Below are positions 43,391-53,774 of a DNA stretch of 57,080 nucleotides, one piece after another. The first letter of the stretch is position 1; the number at the start of each line of letters is the position of its first letter. Source of the DNA: Acidobacteriota bacterium (GTDB lineage Bacteria; Acidobacteriota; Blastocatellia; RBC074); contig JAFDVL010000036.1 in the NCBI GenBank assembly GCA_018268995.1, positions 1 through 57,080 on the forward strand, written 5' to 3'. The notes under the pieces are model-generated. The model ran no database searches. It was not told where the DNA came from and saw only the letters and a list, made by a program, of their open reading frames with translations. The position numbers and the translations under genes were made by a program.

Positions 43391-43880
43391 TGGCGAAATT
43401 CTCCCGCGCCAATTGCTCTAATGCCTCGCCTGTCAACCGATACACCGTCCATTCATTCAGTGGTCTGGCACCAAGCGATTCATAAAAATCAATGGAAGGC
43501 TGGTTCCAGTTGAGCACCGACCATTCCAGGCGTCCGCAGTTGCGCTCTTGCGCCAGCTTGGCCAGATGAATCAGCAACGCTTTGCCAAATCCCTTTCCAC
43601 GATGCTCGACATCCACAAACAAATCTTCCAGATAAATGCCGGGTTTTCCTAAGAATGTGGAAAAGTTGTGGAAAAACAGCGCGAACCCGACCGGCTCATT
43701 CTGGTAATACGCAATCACTGTTTCGGCATATTGCCGCTGCCCAAACAAGACCTCGCGCAATCCGTCCTCGGTGGCGGCGACAAGATGCGCAAGTTTTTCA
43801 TATTCGGCCAGCTTTTTGATGAACGAAAGAATGACCGGAACGTCGGTGATCGTGGCAGCTTTGATTTCAAATTCAGACAT
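43383..43880 (-). CDS. GNAT acetyltransferase (diamine/SSAT-like)
   Basis: This 165-residue acetyltransferase has the acetyl-CoA loop VEHRGKGFGKALLIHLAKLA, the preceding beta-bulge strand IYLEDLFV and the C-terminal LEWSVLNWNQPSIDFYESLGA. These features are those of the spermidine/spermine and thialysine N-acetyltransferase branch. It would transfer acetyl groups from acetyl-CoA to a primary amine in the cytoplasm. An amine-forming decarboxylase is two genes downstream in the same run. Confidence 0.88.
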   Translation of the reverse strand: MSEFEIKAATITDVPVILSFIKKLAEYEKLAHLVAATEDGLREVLFGQRQYAETVIAYYQNEPVGFALFFHNFSTFLGKPGIYLEDLFVDVEHRGKGFGKALLIHLAKLAQERNCGRLEWSVLNWNQPSIDFYESLGARPLNEWTVYRLTGEALEQLARENFANE

Positions 43881-43888
43881 ACGAAATA

Positions 43889-44533
43889 TCAGCTTTGGGA
43901 TTTTAGATTTGAGATGGTCTTGGTTAATGATTCGGCAAAATAATCTACCAGATGCTGTGTGAGCATGCGGAATGCTGATTCCAGCGCGGCGGCGTAGCGC
44001 GTTTCCTGCGGATCAAACAGCAGTGGCGGTAAGCCTGCGCGTTCGGTGTAAAAGCTCGCGGCTAAAATTGCTGTGGTCAAATTCGCCGCCGCAAACGGTT
44101 GCAGATCAAGCAACCGCAAATGTACCAGGGCTGCTTGTTCGACCGCATTCATTTCTGCAAAGCCTTCCGTCGCAAACCAACCCATTGCATTGTCCAGCAG
44201 GCGCGGCAGCATGCGGGCTAAAGGCGGGTCGTGTGCTTCATTGATCGGTGTTACTTCTGTTTCGCGAAAAAGAGTTTCATTCGTTGTGAGCTTCCGATTC
44301 AGTTCCAGCAATTGCGGGACGCTGAATTCGATCTCCGGCCTTGCAGCCCACTCAGAAATCAATTGCGCCGCAATTGACGCTTCACTGCCCAATAATTGCA
44401 TTTGCAATGCACGCAGACGGGCGATGGTGTCAGGTCGGGCCTGAACTTGTTCCCAAATTGCACGGGCCTGATTTAGTCCGCTGCGCCAATCGCCGGAAGA
44501 ACGTAGGTTTTCCTGATAGATAGGTAATTCCAT
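43889..44533 (-). CDS. Fic-fold protein with degenerate catalytic motif
   Basis: This 214-residue protein resembles the Fic/DOC helical core: [20 protein letters not shown] matches the region before the active helix, and [20 protein letters not shown] matches the active-site segment. The canonical motif HPFxxGNGRxxR is here Q145[10 protein letters not shown], so the catalytic histidine is glutamine and the nucleotide-anchoring GNGR is lost. AMP transfer is therefore unlikely. It is the first gene of the minus-strand run, 8 bp before the GNAT gene, and is divergent from the lyase gene. Confidence 0.65.
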   Translation of the reverse strand: MELPIYQENLRSSGDWRSGLNQARAIWEQVQARPDTIARLRALQMQLLGSEASIAAQLISEWAARPEIEFSVPQLLELNRKLTTNETLFRETEVTPINEAHDPPLARMLPRLLDNAMGWFATEGFAEMNAVEQAALVHLRLLDLQPFAAANLTTAILAASFYTERAGLPPLLFDPQETRYAAALESAFRMLTQHLVDYFAESLTKTISNLKSQS

Positions 44534-44612
44534 CTTTTTGATTTTTGCCCCTTGCCTTTTGCCTTTTGATTTTAAGCGAGGCCTTCACCTTTTTCTTTTC
44601 TCTGCCCGCCGC

Positions 44613-44618
44613 TATAAT
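44613..44618 (+). promoter_or_regulatory. Candidate -10 box for the lyase gene
   Basis: TATAAT lies 40 bp before ATG 44658. No convincing -35 hexamer is placed 16-18 bp upstream, where the sequence is pyrimidine-rich. Confidence 0.3.
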
Positions 44619-44657
44619 GCCGAGTTGGTTGCTACAACTCAAATCAAGAAAGCTGCT

Positions 44658-45608
44658 ATGTCATTAAATCTTAGTGGAATTGTTGCCGCTCTCCCCACAC
44701 CCTTCGATCAAACGGGCGAAATCGCGCACGAAAAACTTGTCGAAAATTTACAGCAATGGAATCAAACCGACCTGCTTGGCTATTTAATGTTAGGCTCAAC
44801 GGGTGAGTTTCCGCATTTGGACAAGGATGAAAAATTGGCGTTGATTGACACGGTGAAGGCGAATTTGCCCTACGACAAATTACTACTTGTCGGCACAAGC
44901 GAACTTTCGACGCGGCATACCGTAGAGATGACGAAAATGGCAGCAGATCGCGGAGCCGATGGCGCGGTTGTGGTGACGCCGTTTTATTACAAAAAGATTT
45001 TGCACGACGAAGAACTGGCCGCGCATTATCGCCGCGTGGCAGATAATTCGCCGATTCCAGTGTTGATTTATTTAATTCCGCAATTTTCCGGCGTGTATCT
45101 GATGCCAGAAACGATTGCTGAATTGGCCGATCATCCGAACATCATTGGCTTGAAAGAAAGTTCCGGCGATCTGGAATCGTTGCGGCATTTGTTCAATGAA
45201 TTAGGCCAGCGCGAGTTTAGTGTGATGTTGGGCGCGCCACCGCTCTTAACAGAAGGGCTGTCTTTAGGTGCCACGGGCGGCATTTTTGCCGTTGCCAGTT
45301 TGGCTCCGCGTGCTTGTTGCGAAGCGCTTCGCTCTTACAAATGGGGCGATCAGGAACGCGCCGAACGCATCAAAGAGCGCATTGCCGCACTTGCTAAGGC
45401 CGTTGCCGCACCGGGCGTTGGTTGGTTGAAAGCGGCAATGGATATGTGCGGAATGTACGGCTTTTTGCCGCGCTCGCCACTGCCTGCGCCGGATGATGCC
45501 GCACGCTCTGCAATTGAACAAGCGATTGAAGAAAGCGGTTTCTTCGCGCGCGCGCTGGACGATCATCCGTTTCAGGAACGCGATGATTTGCGTGAGATAG
45601 ATTTTTAA
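44658..45608 (+). CDS. Dihydrodipicolinate synthase family aldolase
   Basis: This 316-residue DapA-superfamily TIM barrel starts at ATG 44658; upstream codons run through the promoter. It has [20 protein letters not shown] (44-62), the family tyrosine Y138 in [11 protein letters not shown] and the pyruvate Schiff-base lysine K166 in [11 protein letters not shown]. True DapA usually has YNVPGRT after the tyrosine, which is absent. A 4-hydroxy-2-oxoglutarate aldolase or another 2-keto-acid lyase is therefore more likely. Cytoplasmic. Confidence 0.87.
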   Translation: MSLNLSGIVAALPTPFDQTGEIAHEKLVENLQQWNQTDLLGYLMLGSTGEFPHLDKDEKLALIDTVKANLPYDKLLLVGTSELSTRHTVEMTKMAADRGADGAVVVTPFYYKKILHDEELAAHYRRVADNSPIPVLIYLIPQFSGVYLMPETIAELADHPNIIGLKESSGDLESLRHLFNELGQREFSVMLGAPPLLTEGLSLGATGGIFAVASLAPRACCEALRSYKWGDQERAERIKERIAALAKAVAAPGVGWLKAAMDMCGMYGFLPRSPLPAPDDAARSAIEQAIEESGFFARALDDHPFQERDDLREIDF

Positions 45609-45614
45609 ATAATG

Positions 45615-45752
45615 AACCACAGAGGACACGGAGAACACGGAGGAGAACAGACAGGATTGACAAGATTAATGAGGTGAAAATCTATTGTCTTCTTGTAAAT
45701 CAAGTTAATCCTGTCTGAAAAACTCTCGGTGCTCTCCGTGTCCTCTGTGGTT
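45615..45752. repeat. Nested inverted repeat, 20-nt outer and 10-nt inner arms
   Basis: AACCACAGAGGACACGGAGA (45615-45634) is exactly complementary to 45733-45752. Inside, AGACAGGATT (45649-45658) pairs with AATCCTGTCT (45707-45716). It fills the gap between the lyase gene and bshC and ends 19 bp before the bshC start. Confidence 0.88.
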
Positions 45753-45771
45753 AACTTTTTTGGAGCTTTAC

Positions 45772-47400
45772 ATGACCACAGAAACGATCCGCTTCAGCGA
45801 AATCCCGAAAACGTCCCGTTTGTTTCAGGATTTCCTCTACGATTTTCAGCGGGTAGAGAATTTTTATGAAGCGGGTGGGCGTGATTGGGAAGCCCTGGCA
45901 GCACGAGCTGCGCGCGTTGTAGCGCAGGATTACAACCGGGATGCGGTGGCAGATGTGTTGCTGGAACAAAACCGCGCGGCAGGTGCTGGCGATGCGACAT
46001 TTGCAAACATCGAACGACTGCGGCAAAAAGATTCGGTCGTCATCATCACAGGCCAGCAAGCAGGACTGTTTACCGGGCCGCTCTACACAATTTTCAAAGC
46101 ACTCACCGCGATCAAACTTGCCAACGAATTACGTGATCGCGGCGTCAATGCGGTTCCCGTCTTTTGGGTTGCTGCCGAAGATCACGATTTTGCCGAGGTC
46201 AATCACACGCGGATCGTGAATCGTGAAGGGCAGTTGGTGACGATTACTTATACCGGCTGCTCGCCCGCCGAAGGCAAACCTGTTGGCGCGGTGCGACTGG
46301 GCGAAGCGATCAATGAGAACCTCAATGACTTTTTGGCCGCGTTGCCCGAATCCGAATTCATTCCTCCGCTCGAAGCGGATTTGCGTGCTTCTTATCAAGC
46401 CGGAACAGGTTTTGCCGATGCCTTTGCCAAATTGATGATGCGGTTCTTTAGCAAGTACGGGGTTGTGTTGATTAACCCGCTGGATGATCGGTTCAAGCAT
46501 ATTGCCGGAACGCTATATTCAGAAGCCATGTCGCGCGCGCCGGAATTTGCTGCGGCACTGGTGAAGCAAAGCGCGACGCTGGAAGCCGCAGGTTATCACG
46601 CGCAGGTGTACACCAGCCCGGAATCCGTGCCGTTGTTTATGATGAACGAAGGCCGCCGCACCGCGCTGGTGCAACGTGATGGGCATTTTTATTTGAAAGG
46701 CAGCGAAAAGAAATTTCAGCACGATGAATTGCTGGAAACGGTCAATCGTTGTCCGAACTGTTTCAGCCCAAATGTGACGTTGCGCCCGATAGTGCAGGAC
46801 TTTTTGTTGCCAACGGCAGTGTACATCGGCGGTCCCGCAGAGATCGCGTACTTTGCGCAGCTTCGTGCAGGTTATCAACTCCTCGGACGTGTCGAACCTC
46901 TTGTCTTGTCACGCGCCAGTTTCACGTTGATCGAAAAACGACACGCGAAAACGCTCAACAAAAATGGGCTGACGTTCAGCGATTTGTTTGCAGGCGTGAA
47001 CGAGGTCATGACAAAAATCGCCGAGCAGGGCGCAGATAAAGAAACGGCTGCCACGTTTGATGAAACAGAACAGTTGATTGAAGCGCAGTTGGAAAAACTA
47101 CGCGCCTCATTGCAAAAAGTAGATCCGCCCTTAGCCGCAGCGCTCAAGGGCGGAAAGTCGAATATCCTTTCCAACGTTCATCGCCTGCGCGCTACCTATA
47201 TCAAAAATCTCAGCCAGCGTGACGAAGCCACACGCCACCAGATTGAACGTGCGTTTGCTGTCCTCTATCCCAACAAAGGATTGCAGGAACGCGAAATCAA
47301 TGCTGCCTATTTTTTCGCCCGCTATGGGTATGAACTGATAGACCGCATTTACGAAGAAATAAAACTTGAGGAACTCGGTCATCAGTTGCTGTACTGCTAA
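45772..47400 (+). CDS. bshC: Bacillithiol synthase BshC (putative cysteine-adding enzyme)
   Basis: This 542-residue protein has the N-terminal BshC core [20 protein letters not shown] and [20 protein letters not shown] with [17 protein letters not shown], a Rossmann-like domain related to class I tRNA synthetases. A long coiled region (about 420-490) follows. BshC adds cysteine to glucosaminyl-malate in the last step of bacillithiol synthesis. ATG 45772 is chosen because GGAG lies 7 nt upstream; TTG 45760 is less likely. It implies that bacillithiol is a low-molecular-weight thiol in this organism. No other bsh gene is in view. Confidence 0.93.
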   Translation: MTTETIRFSEIPKTSRLFQDFLYDFQRVENFYEAGGRDWEALAARAARVVAQDYNRDAVADVLLEQNRAAGAGDATFANIERLRQKDSVVIITGQQAGLFTGPLYTIFKALTAIKLANELRDRGVNAVPVFWVAAEDHDFAEVNHTRIVNREGQLVTITYTGCSPAEGKPVGAVRLGEAINENLNDFLAALPESEFIPPLEADLRASYQAGTGFADAFAKLMMRFFSKYGVVLINPLDDRFKHIAGTLYSEAMSRAPEFAAALVKQSATLEAAGYHAQVYTSPESVPLFMMNEGRRTALVQRDGHFYLKGSEKKFQHDELLETVNRCPNCFSPNVTLRPIVQDFLLPTAVYIGGPAEIAYFAQLRAGYQLLGRVEPLVLSRASFTLIEKRHAKTLNKNGLTFSDLFAGVNEVMTKIAEQGADKETAATFDETEQLIEAQLEKLRASLQKVDPPLAAALKGGKSNILSNVHRLRATYIKNLSQRDEATRHQIERAFAVLYPNKGLQEREINAAYFFARYGYELIDRIYEEIKLEELGHQLLYC

Positions 47401-47759
47401 TAAAATTCCTGTCTGAAAAAAATCTCCTGCCCGGAAATCCGCTTGGCATTGTGCCGTCGTACATCAATCGAAAAAGCAATGTTCTGGTAACGAAGAAGTG
47501 TGCGTTGCATAGCTCGCAGAGTTGCGTGTTTCGCGCATAGTAAAGTAACCCTAAGCTTAGGCTTATCTTTTCCGACAGGATTTGCCCCAGGAATGCAATC
47601 ATTGAACGAATACCAAGCAGTCAGGCATCTAAAAGGCGATCAGGAACAGCAGACCCTGAGTTGCCTTTTGGATGGTGGCTAAAACAGTAATCCTCATTCC
47701 CCCAAGATAAAAAATACCCATTGATGCGGCCTTCGGGGCTGCCAGGGAGAGGTCTATCC
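47401..47759 (+). other. Intergenic region with hairpin and possible gene scrap
   Basis: A two-tier stem is visible: AAAAGGC (47630s) pairs with GCCTTTT (47660s), enclosing TCAGG and CCTGA. The same stretch also encodes a 29-codon frame (47593-47682) with EYQAVRHLKGDQ, which faintly resembles the start of an ECF sigma factor. I cannot decide between an RNA structure, a scrap of a lost gene and chance. A perfect palindrome CCTAAGCTTAGG lies near 47550. Confidence 0.25.
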
Positions 47760-50246
47760 ATGCGAAAAAACAAAAAAACAAATATGACCTGGGCCGGATG
47801 GCCATTGTCACTCGTGATTTTGCTGCTGCTCAGTTTTTCTGTGCTGGCGCAAACGCCCCAGGTTGAAGGAAGTATCTGGGCTTTAACGACCAGCCAGAAA
47901 TTAGTGAACTTCAGTAGCCTGGCACCGGGCACAATCAATACCACCCTGACGATCACTGGTTTGCAGGGTGGCGAAACCTTGGTGGGCATTGATTATCGCC
48001 CACGCACCGGGCAACTTTTTGCTGTGAGTTCCGCCAGTCGTATTTATACCCTCAACACGACGACAGGCGTTGCTACACAGGTCGGAACAACCACCTTCAC
48101 GCCAGCCGCAAACGGCACTGCCTTTGCCGTAGATTTCAATCCCGTCCCGGATCGCATTCGTTTTATGAGCGATGCCGACCAAAACCTGCGCTTGCACCCG
48201 GACACAGGCGGCGTTGCAGGTACGGACACGACATTAGTTTATGCAACCGGAGATGCGAATGTTGCCGCCAATCCGAATGTTGTGGGCGCGGCCTATACAA
48301 ACAACGTTTCGGGCGCGGTCACAACGACGCTGTACGGCATTGATTCCAATCTGGATATTCTTGTGCGACAGGGGTCTGTGGGCGGTGCGCCAATTTCTCC
48401 GAACACCGGGCAGCTTTTCACGATTGGCGCGCTTGGCGTGAACACAACCGATCAGGTGGGATTTGACATTGCAGATTTCAATGATGCGGCTTTCGCTTCA
48501 TTAACAATCTCTGGTGCAACGCAATCGCAACTTTACTCAATCAATTTGACGACAGGTGCGGCAACGGCAATCGGCACGATTGGCGTGAGCGAAATCATTC
48601 GAGATATTGCGGTCGCGTTAACCTTCAATCCGCCCACGCAAACCTCGCCAATTACGGTTGTGAATGCGGCGAATTTTACGCCGGGAAGCATTGCGGCTGA
48701 TTCGATAGCCTCTGTGTTTGGCACGTTTGTAACGCAGAACGGGCAACCCGCCACTGCGCCTGTGAACATGCTGCCAACGACACTGAACGGAATCAAAGTC
48801 AGCGTGAATGGCGTTGATGCGCCGCTGTTTTATGTCAGCAGCTCGCAGCTTAATTTTCTCACTCCGACGACCACGGCTGTTGGTGTTGCGACGGTCATTG
48901 TGACTAACTCTGATAACAGCACGAGAACGGGCAGTGTCACCATCACCTCCGCCGCGCCGGGGCTTTTTACCGCTGATGCTTCCGGGCGTGGTTCTGCGGT
49001 CGGTTTTTCTACTTTTGATGGATTGACGCGACAGAGCCTGACGAATACGGACGGCAGCGAACGAACGGTGGCTCCGGGCACAGCAGCCAATCCGAATTAT
49101 CTGGAGTTGTTCGGAACAGGCTTTCGTCGCGCAGTTGCCAGTAATCCGACAGATGCAAACGGTGTTGCCGAAGCCGTGACCGCGACCATTCAGGGCGTGC
49201 CTGCGACAGTGACTTATGCGGGCGTCGCTCCCGGCTGGATGGGATTGGATCAAATCAATGTTGCCATTCCGCCTGAATTAGCTGGACTCGGAAAACTAAA
49301 TGTTCGTCTTGTCATCAATGGGCAAAGCTCGAACGTTGTGACTTTCACGATTGGCGGCACCCCACCACAAGTTCGCACTCAGTCCTTAACGCCAGGACAG
49401 TTAATTGTCGGGCAGCTGACGACTGATGATCAGGTGATGCGCGCAGGCGATGGCAGCGGGCGCACGTATTTCATAGATGCTTACAGCTTCACAGCAAATT
49501 CTACGTCAGGCATCGCGGTTGACGTTCGCTCCGATCTTTTTGACGCGACGGCGTTGCTTTACAAAAAACAAACGAATGGCAGCCTGACGTTGTTGGCAGC
49601 GGACGAGGATTTAGGCGGACTTGGGAACGGAAATATAGACAACACGAATGCACTGTTGCTGACGGTTTTGCCCGGCAGCGGAGATTATGTGCTGGTTGTG
49701 ACCAGTGCTGATGACGATCCGAACGCGCTTGGTGGCTACACAGTGCGGTTGCGCGGGAACACGATTCAGCCCATCAGCTACGGTGCAAACCTGACGAATG
49801 CCAGCATCGCGACCAGCGATTTGCAAAGTTCCGCTGGCGATTATCTGGATGCCTATTGGTTTGCAGGGGTGCAGGGCGAAATGGTGCAGATCAAGATGAG
49901 TTCCACCAACTTTGATTCGTTCCTGATTCTCAATGGGAACGATGGCGAAGCGTTAGTCAGTGATGACAACACAGGTGGCGGAAACGACGCGCTGATTAAG
50001 ACAACACTGCCCCGCACTGGAATTTACGTGATTGTCGCTACGCCATTTGCAAACAATGCTACAGGCAATTACACGCTGACATTGAATACTGTCACGCCGA
50101 CTGCGGCAGAAACATTCGCCAGAAACCGGATTGAATCGCTTCAGCCAAGCCGCAGATTTGGACGGTTAAGCGTGGAAGCTGTACGTTCTGCGCAAGCCGA
50201 ATCGCAATTCAATCGCTTTGCCGCACGGCATTTAATCGAGAAATAA
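47760..50246 (+). CDS. Exported DUF4394/TIGR03437/PPC-domain protein
   Basis: This 828-residue protein is read from ATG 47760 with AGGGAGAGG upstream, and starts with a signal peptide (WPLSLVILLLLSFSVLAQ). Residues about 35-290 are a DUF4394 domain (GLQGGETLVGIDYRPRTGQL, AFAVDFNPVPDRIRFMSD). Residues about 298-533 are a Solibacter-type TIGR03437 module (VVNAANFTPGSIAADSIAS, WMGLDQINVAIPPELAGLG), here internal rather than C-terminal. Residues about 545-800 contain two pre-peptidase C-terminal-like domains (DSFLILNGNDGEALVSDDNT). It is probably a surface or secreted protein; its function is unknown. The DUF4331 gene follows. Confidence 0.87.
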   Translation: MRKNKKTNMTWAGWPLSLVILLLLSFSVLAQTPQVEGSIWALTTSQKLVNFSSLAPGTINTTLTITGLQGGETLVGIDYRPRTGQLFAVSSASRIYTLNTTTGVATQVGTTTFTPAANGTAFAVDFNPVPDRIRFMSDADQNLRLHPDTGGVAGTDTTLVYATGDANVAANPNVVGAAYTNNVSGAVTTTLYGIDSNLDILVRQGSVGGAPISPNTGQLFTIGALGVNTTDQVGFDIADFNDAAFASLTISGATQSQLYSINLTTGAATAIGTIGVSEIIRDIAVALTFNPPTQTSPITVVNAANFTPGSIAADSIASVFGTFVTQNGQPATAPVNMLPTTLNGIKVSVNGVDAPLFYVSSSQLNFLTPTTTAVGVATVIVTNSDNSTRTGSVTITSAAPGLFTADASGRGSAVGFSTFDGLTRQSLTNTDGSERTVAPGTAANPNYLELFGTGFRRAVASNPTDANGVAEAVTATIQGVPATVTYAGVAPGWMGLDQINVAIPPELAGLGKLNVRLVINGQSSNVVTFTIGGTPPQVRTQSLTPGQLIVGQLTTDDQVMRAGDGSGRTYFIDAYSFTANSTSGIAVDVRSDLFDATALLYKKQTNGSLTLLAADEDLGGLGNGNIDNTNALLLTVLPGSGDYVLVVTSADDDPNALGGYTVRLRGNTIQPISYGANLTNASIATSDLQSSAGDYLDAYWFAGVQGEMVQIKMSSTNFDSFLILNGNDGEALVSDDNTGGGNDALIKTTLPRTGIYVIVATPFANNATGNYTLTLNTVTPTAAETFARNRIESLQPSRRFGRLSVEAVRSAQAESQFNRFAARHLIEK

Positions 50247-50317
50247 AAATAACCACTTGTCGCCAGCTCAGGACGGATATTTTGCCTGGGCTGGCGAGGA
50301 ATTTAGGGAGAAATATT

Positions 50318-51799
50318 ATGAATAAGATGACCCGAACACTACAGCGTAGTCTGGGGCTGGTTTTGATCACCGCCCTGACATTGTTGCCAAATCTGGCGCT
50401 CGCCTCCAGTCACATGGATGCGCCGTTGATTACGCGCGATCCTTCTGCCAACACGACCGACGTTTATGCTTTTGTCAGCTCTCGCAGTGGACAGAAATAT
50501 CTGACAGTCGCACTAGGCGTGTATCCGCACGAGCATCCCGGCATTGGCCCAAATAAGTATAACTTTGATGAATCCGTCCGGTACGAAATCCATGTTGCGA
50601 CAGGTGCGGATGTGGCGGCAGGGCGTCCAACTTTGACCTATCGTTTTGAGTTCAAGACGAAATACAAGAATCAAAACACTGTGTTGCAATCGTACCTCGG
50701 CGTTGTGAATGCCGTAGATGACGCCAATCAAAATCTGACGCAAACATACACGGTTACGAAGCTCAACAACCGCTCAGGTTCGCAAATGATTTTGGGCAGG
50801 GGGATCGTTCCGCCCAATAACCAAGGCATTGCCACGCCGTTTTATAACGAAGGCGACAACGGTGAAAATCTGGCGCGCAAAGGCGTCGCGACAGAAGCTG
50901 AGTTGGATAGATACACCAAAGCCGCAATTGCGCAACTTTCCGGCGGCTATCTCGCGTTTGCCGGGCAGCGCGATGACGGATTTTATGGCGACATTCAATC
51001 CATCTTTGATTTGCTGCAACTGCGCAATCCTGGCAAGGATGCACAGGGCGGATTTAATATTCACATGATGGCATTGCAAATTCCGACAGCTGAAGTTGGT
51101 GGCGAGCTGCAAGTCGTCGGCGTGTACGCCACGACCAGCCGTGAAGTTGCTTCCGTTGCAACCCCCGGCGCGATCATCCGTCGCCCGCAATACACGCAAG
51201 TTGCGCGGCAGGGAAACCCGCTTTTCAATGAAGGTTTGGTAGCGATTGCTGACAAGGATTTATACAGCCGCTCGACTCCGGCCACGGATAATCAACTCTT
51301 CCGCAAATATGCTGAGAATCCTGAATTAGCCGCATTAATTAACGCGATTATTGGGAAAGGCGCACAATTGGCAATTCCAACAGGCCGCACCGACATTGCC
51401 GGAATTTTCATTCCTGATGTCATCAAGGTTGATCTTTCAACCGATGCTGTACGGCTAGCTGGAAATGGCGCGAATACGGCGACGAATCCGAATGATGCAG
51501 GATTCTCACGCCTCAGCATTTTTGGCGGTGATGTCCTCAAGAGCAAAATTCAAGACCCGTTCAAGAATGGCGGGAATATTCCGGGCGGCTGGCCAAATGG
51601 CCGACGCTTTGGCGACGATGTCGTGGATATTGCGATCATTGCGTTGCTTTCAGACTTACGCGATCCGAACAACCTGAAAATCAGCGATCCATTTATGGGA
51701 AACTATGATGGTGTCACCAGCAATGATATGGGCTACAGCAAAGTATTCCCATACGAAAGCACGCCGCAAAATGGGCGCAAAAACAGCTTTCCGCAATAG
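50318..51799 (+). CDS. Exported DUF4331 protein
   Basis: This 493-residue protein starts at ATG 50318 with TTAGGGAG upstream and has a signal peptide ending near ALASSH. The mature N-terminus SSHMDAPLITRDPSANTTDV is the DUF4331 signature, and later DVVDIAIIALLSDL and the C-terminal FPYESTPQNG fit the family. The domain often occurs with periplasmic or extracellular proteins; its role is not known to me. It follows the DUF4394 protein by 71 bp, possibly in one transcript. Confidence 0.88.
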   Translation: MNKMTRTLQRSLGLVLITALTLLPNLALASSHMDAPLITRDPSANTTDVYAFVSSRSGQKYLTVALGVYPHEHPGIGPNKYNFDESVRYEIHVATGADVAAGRPTLTYRFEFKTKYKNQNTVLQSYLGVVNAVDDANQNLTQTYTVTKLNNRSGSQMILGRGIVPPNNQGIATPFYNEGDNGENLARKGVATEAELDRYTKAAIAQLSGGYLAFAGQRDDGFYGDIQSIFDLLQLRNPGKDAQGGFNIHMMALQIPTAEVGGELQVVGVYATTSREVASVATPGAIIRRPQYTQVARQGNPLFNEGLVAIADKDLYSRSTPATDNQLFRKYAENPELAALINAIIGKGAQLAIPTGRTDIAGIFIPDVIKVDLSTDAVRLAGNGANTATNPNDAGFSRLSIFGGDVLKSKIQDPFKNGGNIPGGWPNGRRFGDDVVDIAIIALLSDLRDPNNLKISDPFMGNYDGVTSNDMGYSKVFPYESTPQNGRKNSFPQ

Positions 51800-51818
51800 C
51801 TGAAGGAGAGTTGATTCA

Positions 51819-51940
51819 ATTACAGGCAGGATAGAAAGTGCAAACCGGAACGGGGTGTTATCAGGATGCCAGGGGAGGCCACTCATAACATTCTAAAATG
51901 CTTAGGCAGGATAGTTTGCACTTTCTATCCTGCCTGTAAT
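51819..51940. repeat. Perfect intergenic inverted repeat, 27-nt arms
   Basis: ATTACAGGCAGGATAGAAAG plus TGCAAAC (51819-51845) is exactly complementary to 51914-51940. A partial third copy, GGCAGGATAG, sits at 51905-51914. It separates the convergent DUF4331 and lipoprotein genes. Confidence 0.88.
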
Positions 51941-51972
51941 TCATTAACGCGTAATTTGGTTTGCGGCCAGGT

Positions 51973-52626
51973 TTATTTGATATTTACAGCCGCATCGCCA
52001 GCTGTTTCCTTCTTGGTTGCTGGTGTTGCTCGCGCTGTCGTTGGACGATTGCCAGCCGTTTCTGCATCCACCATTTTCACCACTTGCCGAATCGCCAATA
52101 AATGTTCAGGCGGCAGCGGCAATCCTTCCTTGACCGCTTTATCCGCCACGACCATTGCTTCTGAATATGAATCACGAAGCTTGATGGATTTCGTGGTCAG
52201 CACCGCGACCGAATCTTTGAAATGTTGCAAAGCATCCATTTCGCGTTCGCGTAAGGTGGCAACATCTTGTGGATTTTCAGCCGAAAGCAAGTTCAGCGAA
52301 GATTTGCGCCAGATTTCCAGCAGTTTTTTCGAGCGGTCAATGCCATCAATTAAATCGGCTTCAGTGAGCACGATCACACTGTCAATGGCCTGAACGGCTG
52401 CCCACCGCGCGTCACTCAAACGCCCATCTTTTTTCAACTGCCCAAAGCTTTCAAACACCCGGTTCCAGCTGTTGTACGCCAACTCGTTGACGTTCATTGC
52501 CATGCGCAACCTGCTTTCGGCGTTGTTGTAATCCATTTTTCGATTGACTTGCTGTTGCTGTTGAGGGCAGGCCGTCAAGAGCAATGTGAAGCCGAAGAAC
52601 GCAAAGGTCGTAAAAATTCTTTTCAT
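51973..52626 (-). CDS. Putative lipoprotein
   Basis: This 217-residue protein starts at ATG 52626, with AGGTG 7 nt upstream. The signal sequence ends in a lipobox LLLTAC, predicting a lipid-anchored cysteine. The mature part begins PQQQQQVNRK and is mostly charged helix (NNAESRLRMAMNVNELAYNS, EIWRKSSLNLLSAENPQD) with a low-complexity Thr/Ala/Lys tail. I recognise no family. The 256 bp between this gene and the LysR gene hold a small hairpin (CTTAGT..ACTAAG) and the LysR terminator. Confidence 0.7.
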   Translation of the reverse strand: MKRIFTTFAFFGFTLLLTACPQQQQQVNRKMDYNNAESRLRMAMNVNELAYNSWNRVFESFGQLKKDGRLSDARWAAVQAIDSVIVLTEADLIDGIDRSKKLLEIWRKSSLNLLSAENPQDVATLREREMDALQHFKDSVAVLTTKSIKLRDSYSEAMVVADKAVKEGLPLPPEHLLAIRQVVKMVDAETAGNRPTTARATPATKKETAGDAAVNIK

Positions 52627-52811
52627 TGTTCGCACCTGTGGACTTTGTGAGGAGCAGAATCCTGAATGCTTAGTCGTATAAACTAAGACTTGTATGCGGA
52701 GCAGTTGGGTTGGCGTTCGGGTAATTTTTCTAGCAGGCTGCTGGGCTGTTGCGGGCTGCTAGCGGAACCGGGGCGGATTATACTGAAGAATCAGATGCAG
52801 GGGCAAGGAAT

Positions 52812-52839
52812 AAAAAAACGCACCATCTGGCGTCTTTTT
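52812..52839 (-). terminator. Terminator of the LysR gene
   Basis: On the minus strand, AAAAGACGC, a loop, then GCG followed by seven T. The stem is short but the U-tract is clear, and it lies 44 bp after the LysR stop. Confidence 0.5.
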
Positions 52840-52882
52840 ATCGGAATTATGTGACAGGCTAAAAACGGCTCTGGCGTTGGTT

Positions 52883-53770
52883 TTAGCTCTCTCCTCGGCT
52901 TTTGACGATTTCCAGAAAACTTTTCGCGGCATGTGACAATGTTTGTTCGCGGCGATAAATAATGCGTAGGGTTTTCTCAATCTTCATCCCTTTGATCGGA
53001 ACTTCGATCAGTTGCTCAGCTGAAATTTCTTCCTGTAAAGACAAGCGTGGCAGGATCGCAATGCCGACGTTCGCTTTGACAAATTCTTTGATGGTTTCAA
53101 GGGTTGCCAGTTCAATTGAGATATTAAGTGGTGTCCGGTTTTGGGCAAAGAATTCAAAGATGCGGGAACGTGCGGGCGTCTTAACATTGTGAGCAACAAA
53201 GCTTTCCTGCCCTAAATCGCGCACGGTAATCCCTTTTTTCTTGGCCAAATGATGCTTGGGGCTGACGACTAACACTAATTCGTCGTGATACACCTCCATT
53301 GATTGCAGCATCGGATGCTGTGGATCAAAGGACAAAAAGCCAAAGTCCAGATTCCGTTCCAAGACCTCATTCGGAATGCGTTCTGACACATTGCGATAGA
53401 CTTCGATCTTAATGCGCGGATGCTGCTGGCGATATTTGATGAGCAGCGGTGGCAACAGGTATAGCGATGTACTTTCGTTCGCGCCGATGCTCAATCGCCC
53501 GCGATACATGCCACGCAATTCGCTAATGGCGCTGGTGGCTTCATCGCGCAGATTGAGGACGCGTTGGGCATACGAATGCAAAATCTTACCTGCTTCGGTC
53601 AGCGTTCCGGCTTTACTGCTCCGGTCAAACAGCGATTCGCCAAGTTCTTCCTCCAGGCGTTTGATCGCGATACTGATGGCAGGTTGGGTGCGGAGCATCT
53701 TTTCTGCTGCACGCGAAAAGCTCTTCTCCTGAGCAATGCAAAGAAAAATTTCTAATTGTGAAAAGTCCAT
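52883..53770 (-). CDS. LysR-family transcriptional regulator
   Basis: This 295-residue regulator starts at ATG 53770. The winged helix-turn-helix is [20 protein letters not shown] and [20 protein letters not shown], followed by the linker helix and a periplasmic-binding-like effector domain from about 90 ([20 protein letters not shown]). Overall it resembles the CysL/CbbR branch. It is divergent from leuA, 257 bp apart, with a dyad of LysR type between them, so control of leuA or of itself is likely. The effector is unknown. Confidence 0.9.
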   Translation of the reverse strand: MDFSQLEIFLCIAQEKSFSRAAEKMLRTQPAISIAIKRLEEELGESLFDRSSKAGTLTEAGKILHSYAQRVLNLRDEATSAISELRGMYRGRLSIGANESTSLYLLPPLLIKYRQQHPRIKIEVYRNVSERIPNEVLERNLDFGFLSFDPQHPMLQSMEVYHDELVLVVSPKHHLAKKKGITVRDLGQESFVAHNVKTPARSRIFEFFAQNRTPLNISIELATLETIKEFVKANVGIAILPRLSLQEEISAEQLIEVPIKGMKIEKTLRIIYRREQTLSHAAKSFLEIVKSRGES

Positions 53771-53774
53771 AGAG

